Shown here in pieces: positions 8,653 to 18,016 of a DNA stretch of 39,991 nucleotides (its first letter is position 1; the number at the start of each line of letters is the position of its first letter). The notes under the pieces were generated by a model that was not told the origin of the DNA, did not search any database, and saw only the letters and a list, made by a program, of their open reading frames with translations. The position numbers and the translations under genes are program-made. Source of the stretch: an uncultured Pseudomonadota bacterium (GTDB taxonomy: Bacteria; Pseudomonadota; Gammaproteobacteria; Burkholderiales; Methylophilaceae); NCBI GenBank assembly GCA_903926935.1, contig CAIYLB010000006.1, positions 1 through 39,991 on the forward strand, in the 5' to 3' direction.

Positions 8653-10686
8653 TTACATGTGGAGTAATGGCACGATTAATAAAGCCACAATGTTAATAAT
8701 TTTAATTAACGGATTAACCGCAGGGCCGGCTGTATCTTTGTAAGGATCGCCTACGGTATCGCCTGTTATTGCAGCTTTATGTGCCTCAGAACCTTTGCCA
8801 CCGTGGTTGCCATCTTCAATATACTTTTTGGCATTATCCCAAGCACCGCCACCAGTACACATTGAAATAGCGACAAATAAGCCTGTCACAATCGTCCCCA
8901 TTAACATGCCGCCTAATGCCACTGGGCCAAGAATTAAGCCAACAGCCACTGGTACCACCACTGGTAAAAGTGATGGAATCATCATTTCTTTAATCGCCGC
9001 TGTGGTGAGCATGTCCACCGCTTTGCCATACTCTGGTTTTGCAGTGCCTTCCATAATGCCTTTAATTTCGCGGAACTGCCTGCGCACTTCTTCAACCACC
9101 GCGCCAGCCGCTCTACCGACCGCTTCCATTGCCATTGCCGCGAATAAAAACGGAATTAAGCCGCCAATGAATAAGCCGATAATGACCATTGGGTCGCTTA
9201 AGTCAAACTTAGCAACCATGCCTGCGCCTTCAAGTTTATGGGTGTAATCGGCAAATAATACTAAAGCCGCCAAACCTGCAGAACCAATCGCATAGCCTTT
9301 TGTTACGGCTTTTGTGGTGTTGCCAACCGCATCTAGCGGGTCGGTAACATCACGCACTTCTTTTGGTAAACCTGCCATTTCTGCAATGCCGCCTGCGTTA
9401 TCGGTAATCGGTCCGTAAGCATCCAGTGCTACCACGATGCCCGCCATGCTCAACATAGAGGTTGCAGCAATCGCTACACCATATAATCCGCCTAAATAAT
9501 GCGATACATAAATGGCTAAACAGACAGAAAGTACTGGCCAAGCGGTAGATTTCATTGAAATGCCAATGCCGGCAATAATGTTGGTTGCGTGGCCAGTGGT
9601 TGAGGCTTGCGCAATATGTTTTACTGGCGCGTAATCGGTGCCTGTGTAGTATTCCGTAATCCATACTAAGGCGGCGGTGAGCACCAGACCAACTGCACAT
9701 GAACCAAATAATTGATTAGCAGAAACGTTAAGATCGCCAGCCACTAAGCCTTCAGGAAACATTTTTGTGGTAACAAAGTAAAAAGCTATTAGCGATAAAC
9801 TGCCAGCAACTGCCAGTCCTTTATATAAAGCCGGCATTACATTTTTCATACCGGGTGAGGCTTTAACAAAGAAGCAACCAACAATTGAAGCGACAATAGA
9901 AACAGCCGCTAACATTAGTGGATATAAACTGCCGTTTGCACCAGCATTTGTTAGTAATAAACTACCTAACACCATTGTTGCAATCAAGGTTACTGCATAG
10001 GTTTCAAATAAGTCAGCCGCCATGCCTGCGCAGTCGCCTACGTTATCACCTACATTATCAGCAATCACCGCTGGATTTCGCGGATCATCTTCCGGGATGC
10101 CCGCTTCAACTTTGCCGACTAAGTCCGCGCCTACATCTGCGCCTTTAGTGAAAATTCCACCGCCAAGTCGTGCGAAAATTGAGATTAGGGATGAGCCGAA
10201 CGCTAAGCCTATCAACGGATTAAGATCTGTGGCATTTTCTCCGCCTAAAAACCAGTAAAAGCCAGCCACGCCTATTAGTCCTAAGCCGACGACTAACATG
10301 CCGGTGATGGCGCCGCCTTTAAACGCTACGTCTAGTGCCGGTGCAATTCCGCCTGTGGCTGCCTGTGCGGTACGTACATTGGCTTTCACTGAAACATTCA
10401 TACCGATAAAACCGCAGGCGCCAGATAATACCGCGCCGATAATAAAGCCTAATGCGGTTTTTTGGCCTAAAAATAGTCCGATTAAAATGGCGAGTATGAC
10501 ACCAACGATGGTAATGGCTTTATATTGACGGGCTAAATAAGCGGCAGCCCCTTGTTGAATGGCGCTAGCAATTTCTTGCATGCGTTCGTTACCGGCGGGT
10601 AGATTTGCAATCCATCTACTCATAATTACGCCATATAATACCGCTAAAATAGCGGCTCCGATGACAATCATTATTGCAACTGACAT
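8653..10686 (-). CDS. hppA: K+-independent proton-translocating membrane pyrophosphatase
   Basis: Integral membrane enzyme of 677 residues, about 16 membrane helices, that couples pyrophosphate hydrolysis to proton export. The catalytic loop [20 protein letters not shown] is followed by [25 protein letters not shown]. The second acidic cluster appears near the C-terminus ([21 protein letters not shown]). [10 protein letters not shown] carries Lys at the position that is Ala in K+-dependent enzymes, so this belongs to the K+-independent H+-pumping class. ATG 10686 follows a strong GGGAGAAG ribosome-binding site. A sigma-70-like promoter lies just upstream and a terminator downstream, so it is monocistronic. 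It complements soluble Ppa and would recover energy from PPi. Confidence 0.97.
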   Translation of the reverse strand: MSVAIMIVIGAAILAVLYGVIMSRWIANLPAGNERMQEIASAIQQGAAAYLARQYKAITIVGVILAILIGLFLGQKTALGFIIGAVLSGACGFIGMNVSVKANVRTAQAATGGIAPALDVAFKGGAITGMLVVGLGLIGVAGFYWFLGGENATDLNPLIGLAFGSSLISIFARLGGGIFTKGADVGADLVGKVEAGIPEDDPRNPAVIADNVGDNVGDCAGMAADLFETYAVTLIATMVLGSLLLTNAGANGSLYPLMLAAVSIVASIVGCFFVKASPGMKNVMPALYKGLAVAGSLSLIAFYFVTTKMFPEGLVAGDLNVSANQLFGSCAVGLVLTAALVWITEYYTGTDYAPVKHIAQASTTGHATNIIAGIGISMKSTAWPVLSVCLAIYVSHYLGGLYGVAIAATSMLSMAGIVVALDAYGPITDNAGGIAEMAGLPKEVRDVTDPLDAVGNTTKAVTKGYAIGSAGLAALVLFADYTHKLEGAGMVAKFDLSDPMVIIGLFIGGLIPFLFAAMAMEAVGRAAGAVVEEVRRQFREIKGIMEGTAKPEYGKAVDMLTTAAIKEMMIPSLLPVVVPVAVGLILGPVALGGMLMGTIVTGLFVAISMCTGGGAWDNAKKYIEDGNHGGKGSEAHKAAITGDTVGDPYKDTAGPAVNPLIKIINIVALLIVPLLHM

Positions 10687-10706
10687 GACTTCTCCCTATC
10701 TAAATT

Positions 10707-10736
10707 TTTATAAAATCCGCATGTCCGATAAGTCTA
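10707..10736 (-). promoter_or_regulatory. Sigma-70-like promoter of hppA
   Basis: On the minus strand TAGACT (10731-10736; 4 of 6 matches to TTGACA) and TATAAA (10707-10712; 5 of 6 to TATAAT) are separated by 18 bp. They lie about 20 nt before the ATG and just before the ribosome-binding site. The leader would be very short. Confidence 0.6.
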
Positions 10737-10739
10737 GAT

Positions 10740-11147
10740 GACGATCAAGATAATAAGCGCGGATTCAACATTGAAATACAACGTTAAAATAAAACTAGTG
10801 TGAATTGAAACCAAGAACAAATACAAATCAACGACAAATACTAAAGTAACAGCAAATACAATGTGACTATAAGCAGTAGAATTTTTTAATTCTATTTTAT
10901 AAAGCAAAATCCCCAAATTTTTGTATGAAGCGAGTGCTAACCATGCTGTTTAAAAAATCATTAAAATGCACGGCACAATGTAAATGATTTGTAACAGCGG
11001 ATTCATTATTACACTATTGAGCACCGCTAACAACTGTTTATATCGTAATGTTTTAAGAATAGATTAGCGCAATTCTGAGCGGAATATTTTATTAGCGAAG
11101 CTCAATTTTGAGCTAGCTAATATATGGCGCAATTGGCGTTTGAATGT
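10740..11147. other. AT-rich intergenic region between hppA and the DciA-like gene
   Basis: About 400 bp with no convincing gene. It holds a 7-bp inverted repeat TAGAATT-TTTT-AATTCTA (10877-10894) and a larger hairpin at 11091-11121 described separately. A 60-codon hydrophobic frame starting with TTG on the minus strand (10734-10916) has no ribosome-binding site and is treated as spurious. Confidence 0.4.
11091..11121. terminator. Hairpin downstream of the DciA-like gene
   Basis: ATTAGC and GCTAAT form an outer 6-bp stem, and AGCTCAA / TTGAGCT an inner 7-bp stem with a 2-nt core, separated by a GA bulge. It lies 27 bp beyond the stop codon. No T run follows on the minus strand, so it may be an mRNA 3'-end stabiliser or weak terminator rather than a classical one. 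Confidence 0.45.
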
Positions 11148-11564
11148 TTAATCGGCTTTGCTAGCTAATCTAGCTAGAGCCTCGCCCAGCGGCGTTCCAG
11201 TGAGTTTTTCAGCAAGAATTTTTAGCTCCGAACCGGCCTGCGGACTAAGTTTTTTAATGACCTTAGGCTTGGTCTGCGGGCTAGATTTAACTTGCACTTT
11301 CACCCGAATTGCAGTAACTTCACACTCTTGCTTTTCTAGCTGAATCAACAGGCTAGGGATGAAAAGCTTGATTTTTGCCGCAACCGCATTGCTGTGCGCA
11401 ACTATGTTGAATTGTTGATTTTTAATTGCGCTTGCATGGCTGAATTTAGCCAAGTTTTCAGGGGCAATCATCTCCCAAATATTTTGTGCAGTTTGAGCTT
11501 CTTTGGTATAGGCATTTAATGCCATAAGCTCAGGTTGTTTCAGTAAAGAATTAAACTGGCGCAT
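11148..11564 (-). CDS. DciA-like protein (DUF721), putative replicative helicase operator
   Basis: Protein of 138 residues resembling the DUF721/DciA family, whose members help load DnaB helicase in bacteria lacking DnaC. The N-terminal two-thirds has the expected alpha/beta pattern with a central NIVAHSNAVAAKIKLFIPSLLIQL segment. The C-terminal part is basic and Pro/Lys-rich (SSPQTKPKVIKKLSPQAGSELKILAEKL), then ends PLGEALARLASKAD. The family call is supported by position: a DUF721 gene next to an M23 peptidase and secA recurs in beta- and gammaproteobacteria. Here it is divergent from the peptidase gene, with only 42 bp between starts. The ribosome-binding site is weak. Function is inferred from family and context. 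Confidence 0.72.
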   Translation of the reverse strand: MRQFNSLLKQPELMALNAYTKEAQTAQNIWEMIAPENLAKFSHASAIKNQQFNIVAHSNAVAAKIKLFIPSLLIQLEKQECEVTAIRVKVQVKSSPQTKPKVIKKLSPQAGSELKILAEKLTGTPLGEALARLASKAD

Positions 11565-11606
11565 GGCTGCTAGCGTTGTACATAACTAGTGGTTGATAGG
11601 AATGCT

Positions 11607-12521
11607 ATGAATATCATATTTGTCTCAAATAGTATGGCAAAAGCGAAAACGCTGTCAGTGCTACAAGTGAGCATGATAGCGCTTGCACTGGTGCTTATTC
11701 CAACTTTTATTACAATAATGTTGATTGTGCCACAGGAGTCTGCCTTGCAAAAGGGAGTGAAATATTTAATTCCTCCGCAACTAAAGTTTTTTAATAATCA
11801 GCAAAAGCATCTTGATGTCTATGCGGTACAGTTGGGTGAAATGCAAGCGCGGATTATGCGCTTAGATGCCCAGAGCGACCGCTTGTCCAAACTGGCAGGC
11901 GATAAAGCGTCAGTAACTGCTGATAGAACAAAGGTGAAGAAAGATTCATCGCCAAGCAACGCCTCAAAAGATGGTAAGGGCGGTCCTTTAGTGCGTAATT
12001 CACCGTTATCTGAGGCTGAGCTGCAGCAATATATAGCGGATTTGATGGCAAAGATAGACCTGGAGACTGACCAGTTTAGTGGACTTGAGGCTAAGTTATT
12101 ACAACAAAGCGTGCTTAAAGATATGTTGCCCAATAGTAGTCCGGTTAGCGTGGCGTTTAATTCATCTAGCTATGGCTGGCGTATAGATCCATTTAATGGC
12201 GAAAAAGCCTTTCACGAGGGATTGGATTTTCCAGCGGCAGTGGGTACTAGGATTAATGCTGCGGCTGGCGGTATCGTGTCGTTTGCCGGGCCATCCGCTG
12301 ATTATGGTAAACTGATAAAAATTGATCACGGATCTGGTTTAGAAACGCGTTACGCACATAGCTCAAAATTATTTGTGACAGTGGGTCAGCGGGTGGAAAA
12401 AGGGCAGGAAATTGCTGAAATTGGTAATACCGGCCGTTCTACTGGCCCACATTTGCATTATGAAATTCGATTTAACGGTAACGCCTTAGATCCGAGGCGT
12501 TATCTTAAAGCTAGTATTTAA
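11607..12521 (+). CDS. M23 family (LytM/peptidoglycan endopeptidase-like) membrane protein
   Basis: Envelope protein of 304 residues. It has a short cytoplasmic tail, one membrane segment (about residues 17-40), a periplasmic region with coiled-coil character (about 60-100 and 130-165), and a C-terminal M23 domain from about 185. Zinc-ligand motifs are present: H203-x3-D207 (HEGLD) and H282-L-H284 (HLHYE), with YAHSSKL and GNTGRSTGPH between. It is therefore likely an active murein endopeptidase rather than an inactive activator. I start at ATG 11607, 5 nt after AGGA; a GTG at 11589 is less likely. It lies upstream of secA, as in many proteobacteria. Confidence 0.9.
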   Translation: MNIIFVSNSMAKAKTLSVLQVSMIALALVLIPTFITIMLIVPQESALQKGVKYLIPPQLKFFNNQQKHLDVYAVQLGEMQARIMRLDAQSDRLSKLAGDKASVTADRTKVKKDSSPSNASKDGKGGPLVRNSPLSEAELQQYIADLMAKIDLETDQFSGLEAKLLQQSVLKDMLPNSSPVSVAFNSSSYGWRIDPFNGEKAFHEGLDFPAAVGTRINAAAGGIVSFAGPSADYGKLIKIDHGSGLETRYAHSSKLFVTVGQRVEKGQEIAEIGNTGRSTGPHLHYEIRFNGNALDPRRYLKASI

Positions 12522-12756
12522 AGCATGTTTGTTGATAGCCGAGCATTAAAGCGGTTGAATTCTTAAAAGTACGCACCATTTACTATTTGTGCAATGTAAT
12601 ATCAAGATTCAAAAAATAAAGTCAGACGATAATAAAGCTAAAAAAATAACGAAAACAAATAACATTAAGTCATTATTCAAAAAAATAACTAGATTAACAG
12701 TCACATTCACCTAACTCAAAAGCCTTTTATCCTTTAAGCGGAAAGTCACTCACCTC

Positions 12757-15489
12757 ATGATATCCACGTTGTTCAAAAAACTATTCGGTAGCCGTAACGA
12801 CAGGCTTGTTAAGCAGTACGCACAAAAAGCGCAAGAGATTAATGCGCTAGAACCAGCAATGCAGGCTTTGTCTGATGAGGCACTTAAAGCAAAAACCGCT
12901 GAGTTTAAACAACGTTATGCCAATGGCGAAACCTTAGATCAGTTATTGCCAGAAGCGTTTGCGGTAGTGCGTGAGGGTGGTAAACGTGCACTTGGCATGC
13001 GTCATTTCGATGTGCAAATGATAGGCGGCATGGTGCTGAATGCTGGGAAAATCGGTGAAATGCGTACCGGCGAAGGTAAAACGCTGGTAGCTACTTTGCC
13101 TGTTTACCTAAATGCGCTGACAGGTAAAGGCGTTCATGTGGTGACAGTGAATGATTATTTAGCTAAACGTGATGCGGAATGGATGGGTAAGCTATACAAT
13201 TTCCTTGGCTTGAGCATCGGCATTAACTTATCTCAAATGCCAACCGATGTAAAACGCCTAGCTTATGCAGCAGACATTACTTACGGTACTAATAACGAAT
13301 ACGGTTTTGATTATCTACGCGACAACATGGTGCATAGCCGTGAAGAGCGCGTACAGCGTGACTTAAGCTATGCGCTCATTGATGAAGTGGATTCTATTTT
13401 AATTGATGAAGCTCGTACACCGCTGATTATTTCTGGCCAAGCAGACGATAGTATTGCGCTATATAACCAAATTAATGCGGTTGCGGCAAAATTAGTCGCA
13501 CAAACTGAAGAAGAAGGAGCAGGCGATTTTTGGGTAGATGAAAAAGGCCAAAATGTTGTGATGTCTGAACAAGGACACGAGCACGCAGAAGATTTGCTGA
13601 CAGAATCTGGCTTGTTACCAGCAGGTTCTAGCTTGTATGAAGCGGCTAATATTACCTTGGTACACCATTTATATGCCTCATTACGTGCGCGCAACTTGTA
13701 TCACAGAGATCAGCATTATGTGGTGCGTGATGGCGAAGTGACGATTGTCGATGAAATCAATGGCCGTATGATGCCGGGACGTCGTTGGTCGGACGGTTTG
13801 CATCAAGCGGTTGAAGCCAAAGAAGGCGTGGAGATTCAAAAGGAAAATCAAACGCTAGCTTCAATTACCTTTCAAAATTACTTCCGCATGTATGCCAAAT
13901 TGTCAGGTATGACAGGTACAGCGGACACTGAAGCTTATGAATTCAATCAAATTTATAATCTAGAAACAGTGGTAATTCCTACGCATCGGGCAATGTTGCG
14001 TAAAGACAATATGGATAAAGTTTACCGTACTGCACAAGAAAAATACGCTGCGGTTATTTTGGATATTAAAGATTGCCAAAGTCGCGGTCAGCCAGTATTG
14101 GTGGGTACAACTTCTATTGAAAATTCAGAGTTAATCTCTAATTTATTGAATGCTGAAAAGCTAGAGCATCAAGTACTTAACGCTAAACAGCATGAGCGTG
14201 AAGCGCATATTATTGCGCAAGCGGGCCGTCCTGGTGTGATTACTATTGCCACTAATATGGCAGGTCGCGGTACTGATATTGTATTAGGTGGTAACCCTGA
14301 ATCAGATATTGACGCGGTAAAAGAAGATGCCAACCTAAGTGCTGCAGAAAAAGATACACGTATTGCGGCCATTAAAGCTGACTGGCAACAACGTCATGAT
14401 GCAGTGTTGGCTGCCGGTGGTTTGCATATTGCGGGCACTGAGCGCCATGAGTCACGTCGAGTCGATAATCAGTTGCGCGGACGTTCTGGTCGCCAAGGCG
14501 ATGCTGGTTCTAGCCGTTTTTATCTTTCTTTGGAAGATCAATTGCTACGAATTTTTGCTTCTGATCGCGTTTCTGCAATTATGGAAAAACTCAATATGCC
14601 AGATGGCGAGGCAATTGAGCATCCATGGGTAACGCGTGCAATTGAAAACGCACAGCGTAAAGTAGAAGGTCGTAACTTTGATATTCGTAAACAATTACTC
14701 GAATATGATGATGTAGCCAACGATCAACGTAAAGTAATCTACGAGCAACGTAATGAGTTGTTAGAAGCGGCCGATATTGGCGATACCATTCGTGCGATGC
14801 GTGAAGACGTGCTGATTAGCATGATTGCTACGCATATTCCACCGAATAGTGTTGAAGAATTATGGGATGTGCCTAGCTTAGAAAGAGAACTTAAGGCGGA
14901 AGCTGGCCTAGAAATTCCACTGCAAAAAATGTTGGAAGATAATCCTGATTTGCATGAAGAAACCCTGCGTGATCGTATTCTAGAAGCCGCAGAAAAAACT
15001 TATATGGCTAAAGAAGAGCAGGCTAGCGCAGATATCATGCGCCAATTTGAACGCTCAGTGATGTTGCAAAGTTTGGATAATCATTGGCGTGAGCATTTGG
15101 CTGCTTTAGACCATTTGCGCCAAGGGATTCATTTACGTTCTTATGCACAAAAAAATCCTAAGCAAGAATATAAGCGTGAAGCTTTTGAGTTGTTTGAGGG
15201 TTTACTCAATTCAGTAAAAAGTGAAGTTACAAAAGTGACTATGCTAGTACAAGTGAAAACTGAAGCCGATGTTGAAGCAGTAGACCGCCCGGTTGAAGTT
15301 GAAAATGTACAATATCAGCACGCTGATTATGATGAAGCTTTAGGCGTTTCTAGTAATGTTGATGAGCAAGGTGTTGCTAGTGATACTGCGCAACCTATCA
15401 TTCGTGAGGGTGTCAAAGTTGGCAGAAATGACCCTTGCCCATGCGGATCAGGCAAAAAATTCAAGCAATGTCATGGTGTTTTAAGTTAA
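12757..15489 (+). CDS. secA: Preprotein translocase motor ATPase SecA
   Basis: ATPase of 910 residues that drives unfolded preproteins through SecYEG at the inner membrane. Walker A is at 100-109 ([10 protein letters not shown]) and the DEVD box at 209-212, followed by [15 protein letters not shown]. The preprotein cross-linking domain is at about 230-370. NBD2 contains [13 protein letters not shown] and GRSGRQGD. The helical wing/scaffold region includes [23 protein letters not shown]. The C-terminal zinc-binding tail has C894, C896, C905 and H906 ([14 protein letters not shown]), used for SecB and ribosome contact. Full length. The upstream 235 bp is AT-rich with no evident small ORF. SecDF and YajC are encoded near the right end. 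Confidence 0.99.
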   Translation: MISTLFKKLFGSRNDRLVKQYAQKAQEINALEPAMQALSDEALKAKTAEFKQRYANGETLDQLLPEAFAVVREGGKRALGMRHFDVQMIGGMVLNAGKIGEMRTGEGKTLVATLPVYLNALTGKGVHVVTVNDYLAKRDAEWMGKLYNFLGLSIGINLSQMPTDVKRLAYAADITYGTNNEYGFDYLRDNMVHSREERVQRDLSYALIDEVDSILIDEARTPLIISGQADDSIALYNQINAVAAKLVAQTEEEGAGDFWVDEKGQNVVMSEQGHEHAEDLLTESGLLPAGSSLYEAANITLVHHLYASLRARNLYHRDQHYVVRDGEVTIVDEINGRMMPGRRWSDGLHQAVEAKEGVEIQKENQTLASITFQNYFRMYAKLSGMTGTADTEAYEFNQIYNLETVVIPTHRAMLRKDNMDKVYRTAQEKYAAVILDIKDCQSRGQPVLVGTTSIENSELISNLLNAEKLEHQVLNAKQHEREAHIIAQAGRPGVITIATNMAGRGTDIVLGGNPESDIDAVKEDANLSAAEKDTRIAAIKADWQQRHDAVLAAGGLHIAGTERHESRRVDNQLRGRSGRQGDAGSSRFYLSLEDQLLRIFASDRVSAIMEKLNMPDGEAIEHPWVTRAIENAQRKVEGRNFDIRKQLLEYDDVANDQRKVIYEQRNELLEAADIGDTIRAMREDVLISMIATHIPPNSVEELWDVPSLERELKAEAGLEIPLQKMLEDNPDLHEETLRDRILEAAEKTYMAKEEQASADIMRQFERSVMLQSLDNHWREHLAALDHLRQGIHLRSYAQKNPKQEYKREAFELFEGLLNSVKSEVTKVTMLVQVKTEADVEAVDRPVEVENVQYQHADYDEALGVSSNVDEQGVASDTAQPIIREGVKVGRNDPCPCGSGKKFKQCHGVLS

Positions 15490-15562
15490 CTTAAGTTTTA
15501 ACTAAATATTTTAACTCACTGTCATTTAACCCATTTACCAAGTTTTTAATCAGTAGAATATT

Positions 15563-15760
15563 ATGTCAGAAAATAGCAGCACTGAAATTCAATCACCTTG
15601 CATTAGTGTTTGTGCGATGGACGATCTAACAGGCTTATGCCAAGGTTGTTATCGCACTATTGATGAAATAAAAGCCTGGTGGGACATGGGCTTAGAAGAA
15701 CAAAAAAACTTGCTAATAGCGCTAGAGGAACGGCAACTGCAGCAAGTGAGTTTTGACTAA
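15563..15760 (+). CDS. DUF1289 small cysteine-rich protein
   Basis: Protein of 65 residues of the DUF1289 family. The core is SPCISVCAMDDLTGLCQGCYRTIDEIKAWWDM, with four cysteines in a C-x3-C-x8-C-x2-C arrangement and the conserved CxGCxRT-x2-EI-x2-W ending. The cysteines suggest a metal or Fe-S site, but the function is not established. It lies 73 bp after secA on the same strand and is convergent with the hvfC-like gene. Confidence 0.88.
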   Translation: MSENSSTEIQSPCISVCAMDDLTGLCQGCYRTIDEIKAWWDMGLEEQKNLLIALEERQLQQVSFD

Positions 15761-15817
15761 TTTAGGCTGTTCTAGCAAGTTTTTAAGTTAGTTTAGACCT
15801 TAATGATCTGCCACTAA

Positions 15818-15845
15818 TAATAAGCGCCTAGTAATAAGTTCCTAG
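15818..15845. repeat. 14-bp tandem duplication spanning the hvfC stop codon
   Basis: Two adjacent 14-bp units, 12 of 14 identical (TAATAAGCGCCTAG and TAATAAGTTCCTAG on the + strand), overlap the last codons and stop of the DUF2063 gene. Confidence 0.6.
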
Positions 15846-16595
15846 TATGATGCCTTGCTCCCGTAAGTCATTCAGTATTTCCAAAGAAAACGGAACTAAA
15901 CTTTCTAAATATGGCTGACTTCTTTCATTCGCTATGATAGTTAGTGCTTGCTCTGCTGTGTAAGTTTGGTTCCGCATTAATTCAATCAAGCTGTACGTCA
16001 CAAGGTTCAGTTCAACAAACTTTACCGTATGTTCAGTATTCCGGTACACCAGAATGTAAGTGTTTACTTTATTTTTAGGTTTATGCTTAGCCGATATTGT
16101 ATGCACGGCATAGTCGTAATTAAGTAATCGCATGCTTGGTGTAAAGGCAGTTCTGCGTGCTAATAAATCACCGCTTGGATTAATTTTCTTAACTTCAGGC
16201 TCGGCAACATCTGTCATGGATGAAACTTGTAGTTCTACACATTCATAATGACAAAGGCTAGCTAGATATGGTGGTAGAAGGTTGGCTTCAATCAAGCTCA
16301 GTTGACTTAAGTAGCTAACAAACTCTTCCGGAATCTGGCGAAATAATGGGCTATTTGCTGCGTGCTCACGCAAGAATCTACGCACCAATGCTAACCAGCC
16401 ACGTTTACCTAAGACTTCTTGTGCAACAGGAAAGCAAGCCGAGACTGACTCAAATAAATTATTGAATACCAGTTCTTTATAAACGCCCATGCGTTTTTTT
16501 GGCACACCTTTGGGGTGTTGCTGCTTCAACGAATCTCTAATATAGGCAGTAAACGCTTGTTGGTAAATTTGAAAGGATGGCGTGTCGATTGTCAT
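15828..16595 (-). CDS. HvfC-like DUF2063 protein, partner of the MNIO enzyme
   Basis: Protein of 255 residues. The N-terminal DUF2063 domain (about 8-105) shows YQQAFTAYIRD, RMGVYKELVFNNLFESVSACFPV and FLREHAANSPLF. The C-terminal domain (about 150-250) is of the kind seen in HvfC/MbnC-like partners. In characterised systems this protein forms a complex with the DUF692 enzyme and presents the precursor peptide for modification. It starts 8 nt after the DUF692 gene stop, so the two are translationally linked. The third position after precursor and enzyme matches the hvfA-hvfB-hvfC order. No hvfD/DoxX-like gene follows. The stop region carries a short tandem duplication. Confidence 0.85.
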   Translation of the reverse strand: MTIDTPSFQIYQQAFTAYIRDSLKQQHPKGVPKKRMGVYKELVFNNLFESVSACFPVAQEVLGKRGWLALVRRFLREHAANSPLFRQIPEEFVSYLSQLSLIEANLLPPYLASLCHYECVELQVSSMTDVAEPEVKKINPSGDLLARRTAFTPSMRLLNYDYAVHTISAKHKPKNKVNTYILVYRNTEHTVKFVELNLVTYSLIELMRNQTYTAEQALTIIANERSQPYLESLVPFSLEILNDLREQGIILGTYY

Positions 16596-16603
16596 GTTGT
16601 TTT

Positions 16604-17521
16604 CTAGACATGTACATCGGCCACATTAGGCATATTGCGACCGTATTGGCTTTGTAAATAGGCAATTTTGTTAACTTCTTGCATCAAGCTAGCTAAGGGT
16701 GGTATGTTGTTATCGCGCTCTAGTAGTGTAGGGAAGCTGCCAAAAAGTTGGTAGGCCTCTTGTAATAATACCCAAACTGGGTCGATAATATCTTCACCAT
16801 GCGTATCTATCAATAAATCTGTGCTTTGCTGATAATGCCCGGCAATGTGGCCATAGGCGATACGTTCAGTAGGAATGCCGCGCAAGAATTCGTGTGCATC
16901 AAAGCCAAAATTTACGCTATTCACATAAATATTATTAAGATCTAAATGTAGCAGACAATCGGCTTCTGCTAAAACTGCCTGAATAAAGGTCAATTCATCC
17001 ATGGTCGAAATCGGTGCCTGAACGTAATATGATGTATTTTCAATAGCAATGCGCTGACCTAATATATCCTGTGTTTGGCGTATGCGCTTTGCTACATAAA
17101 ACACGGCTTCCTCTGTAAATGGTATTGGCAGCAAATCATACAGATAGCCTTGCTGGCCGTTGTAGCCATCGGTGGAGTAGCTTAGATGTTCGGTGTATAG
17201 CGGCACTGCATGTTGCTGCAAGAACTTTTTAACTTGTAGTAAAAAAGCCGTATTAAGCGGCGCTAAACCGCCTAAAGATAAACATAAACCATGACAAACA
17301 ATCGGATAACGTTGTGTAAACCAGTCTAACTGGTGACGCCCTTTACCACCCACATCTAGCCAATTTTCAGGGGCAATTTCAATAAAATTAATATTGGCAA
17401 TTAAATCTTGGCCAAAAGCAGCTTGAATTTGGGGGATTAGCGCACGCTTTAACCCTAGGCCTGCACCTGTAACTATTGCTTGATCTGCAATGTTAGCGTT
17501 GGCATTGTTTAGCAGAATCAT
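16604..17521 (-). CDS. HvfB-like DUF692 multinuclear non-heme iron oxidative enzyme (MNIO)
   Basis: TIM-barrel enzyme of 305 residues of the DUF692/MNIO family, which oxidatively modifies cysteines in ribosomally made peptides. Likely iron ligands are visible: H77 (CHGLCLSLGG), E111-H112 (TEHLSYS), E161-N162 (IENTSYY), H192/D194/N196 (HLDLNN), H225 (GHIAGH), D239/H241/E243 (DTHGED) and E268. The N-terminus (VTGAGLGLKRALIP) and IAPENW are also typical. It sits 40 bp downstream of a secreted Cys-motif peptide gene and just upstream of the DUF2063 partner, forming a three-gene unit. The exact product (oxazolone/thioamide, thiooxazole or other) cannot be read from sequence. Confidence 0.93.
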   Translation of the reverse strand: MILLNNANANIADQAIVTGAGLGLKRALIPQIQAAFGQDLIANINFIEIAPENWLDVGGKGRHQLDWFTQRYPIVCHGLCLSLGGLAPLNTAFLLQVKKFLQQHAVPLYTEHLSYSTDGYNGQQGYLYDLLPIPFTEEAVFYVAKRIRQTQDILGQRIAIENTSYYVQAPISTMDELTFIQAVLAEADCLLHLDLNNIYVNSVNFGFDAHEFLRGIPTERIAYGHIAGHYQQSTDLLIDTHGEDIIDPVWVLLQEAYQLFGSFPTLLERDNNIPPLASLMQEVNKIAYLQSQYGRNMPNVADVHV

Positions 17522-17561
17522 TGCTTAGCTAACTTGCGAACTTCTGTTTAGATTGCCGTGC

Positions 17562-17900
17562 TTATTTTTCCATATCCTTTTTCATTTCAGCACTGCACGC
17601 ACCTTCTTGCATTTTTTCAGCACTACAGGCACCTTCCTTCGATTTTTCGACTGGGGCTTTTACAGCCAATGCTTTTTCTGCGGCTTCTTTTTTTGCCGTG
17701 GCTTTTTTGCTTGCACCACATTTACCCGCACTGCATTGACCCTCTTTCATTTTTGTAGGGGCATTATCCGCAACTTGATAGCCAGTCGATAATGATTTGG
17801 CCGAAAATGGGTTTTCTGTTGCATTAACCGCCGTTGCCGCCATTGATAATGTCAGCGCAGCACTAATCGCTAGAGCTATATTTTTGCTAGTGTCAGTCAT
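17562..17900 (-). CDS. HvfA/bufferin-like secreted Cys-motif precursor peptide
   Basis: Peptide of 112 residues with a signal peptide: short basic start, hydrophobic core about 8-25, probable cleavage after VNA at about residue 27. The mature part is rich in Lys/Ala/Glu and has four cysteines: C56 and C61 in EGQCSAGKCG, C92 in EGACSAEK, C102 in EGACSAEM. EGxC motifs are the known modification sites of MNIO enzymes in HvfA/bufferin peptides. Here the canonical EGKCG is replaced by EG(Q/A)CSA plus one AGKCG. ATG 17900 is chosen because AAAGGA lies 8 nt before it; an upstream in-frame ATG at 17936 lacks this. Role in copper or other metal stress is inference from the family. Confidence 0.88.
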   Translation of the reverse strand: MTDTSKNIALAISAALTLSMAATAVNATENPFSAKSLSTGYQVADNAPTKMKEGQCSAGKCGASKKATAKKEAAEKALAVKAPVEKSKEGACSAEKMQEGACSAEMKKDMEK

Positions 17901-17932
17901 AGGTAGATCCTTTTTTAGAGTTAAAAGTAGTG

Positions 17933-17964
17933 CCAAATAGCGTTAACCAAGTATTACCAAATAG
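17933..17964 (-). promoter_or_regulatory. Direct repeats upstream of the hvfA-like gene, possible operator
   Basis: Two identical octamers (CCAAATAG on the + strand at 17933-17940 and 17957-17964) are spaced 24 bp start to start, with a GTTAAC palindrome between them. They lie 33-64 bp upstream of the precursor ATG. This fits a regulator binding tandem sites, or a -35/-10 pair of an alternative sigma factor. The regulator is unknown. Confidence 0.4.
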
Positions 17965-18016
17965 TATCGTTGAAAATAGCCTTATAATGAAGACCTTTTA
18001 TTTAAATGCGGGCTTA

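Noticed and set aside
10734-10916. 60-codon hydrophobic minus-strand frame upstream of hppA
   Set aside because: It starts with TTG without a ribosome-binding site, lies in AT-rich DNA where hydrophobic frames arise by chance, and its end overlaps the hppA promoter -35.
12522-12756. Possible SecM-like arrest peptide before secA
   Set aside because: The AT-rich spacer has no small frame with a signal sequence or an arrest-like motif; secA follows the M23 gene instead.
17553-17792. Phe/Cys-rich + strand frames over the hvfA-like gene
   Set aside because: Antisense translation of Lys/Glu/Ala codons gives Phe/Leu/Cys-rich text; the minus-strand frame has a signal peptide, ribosome-binding site and family context.
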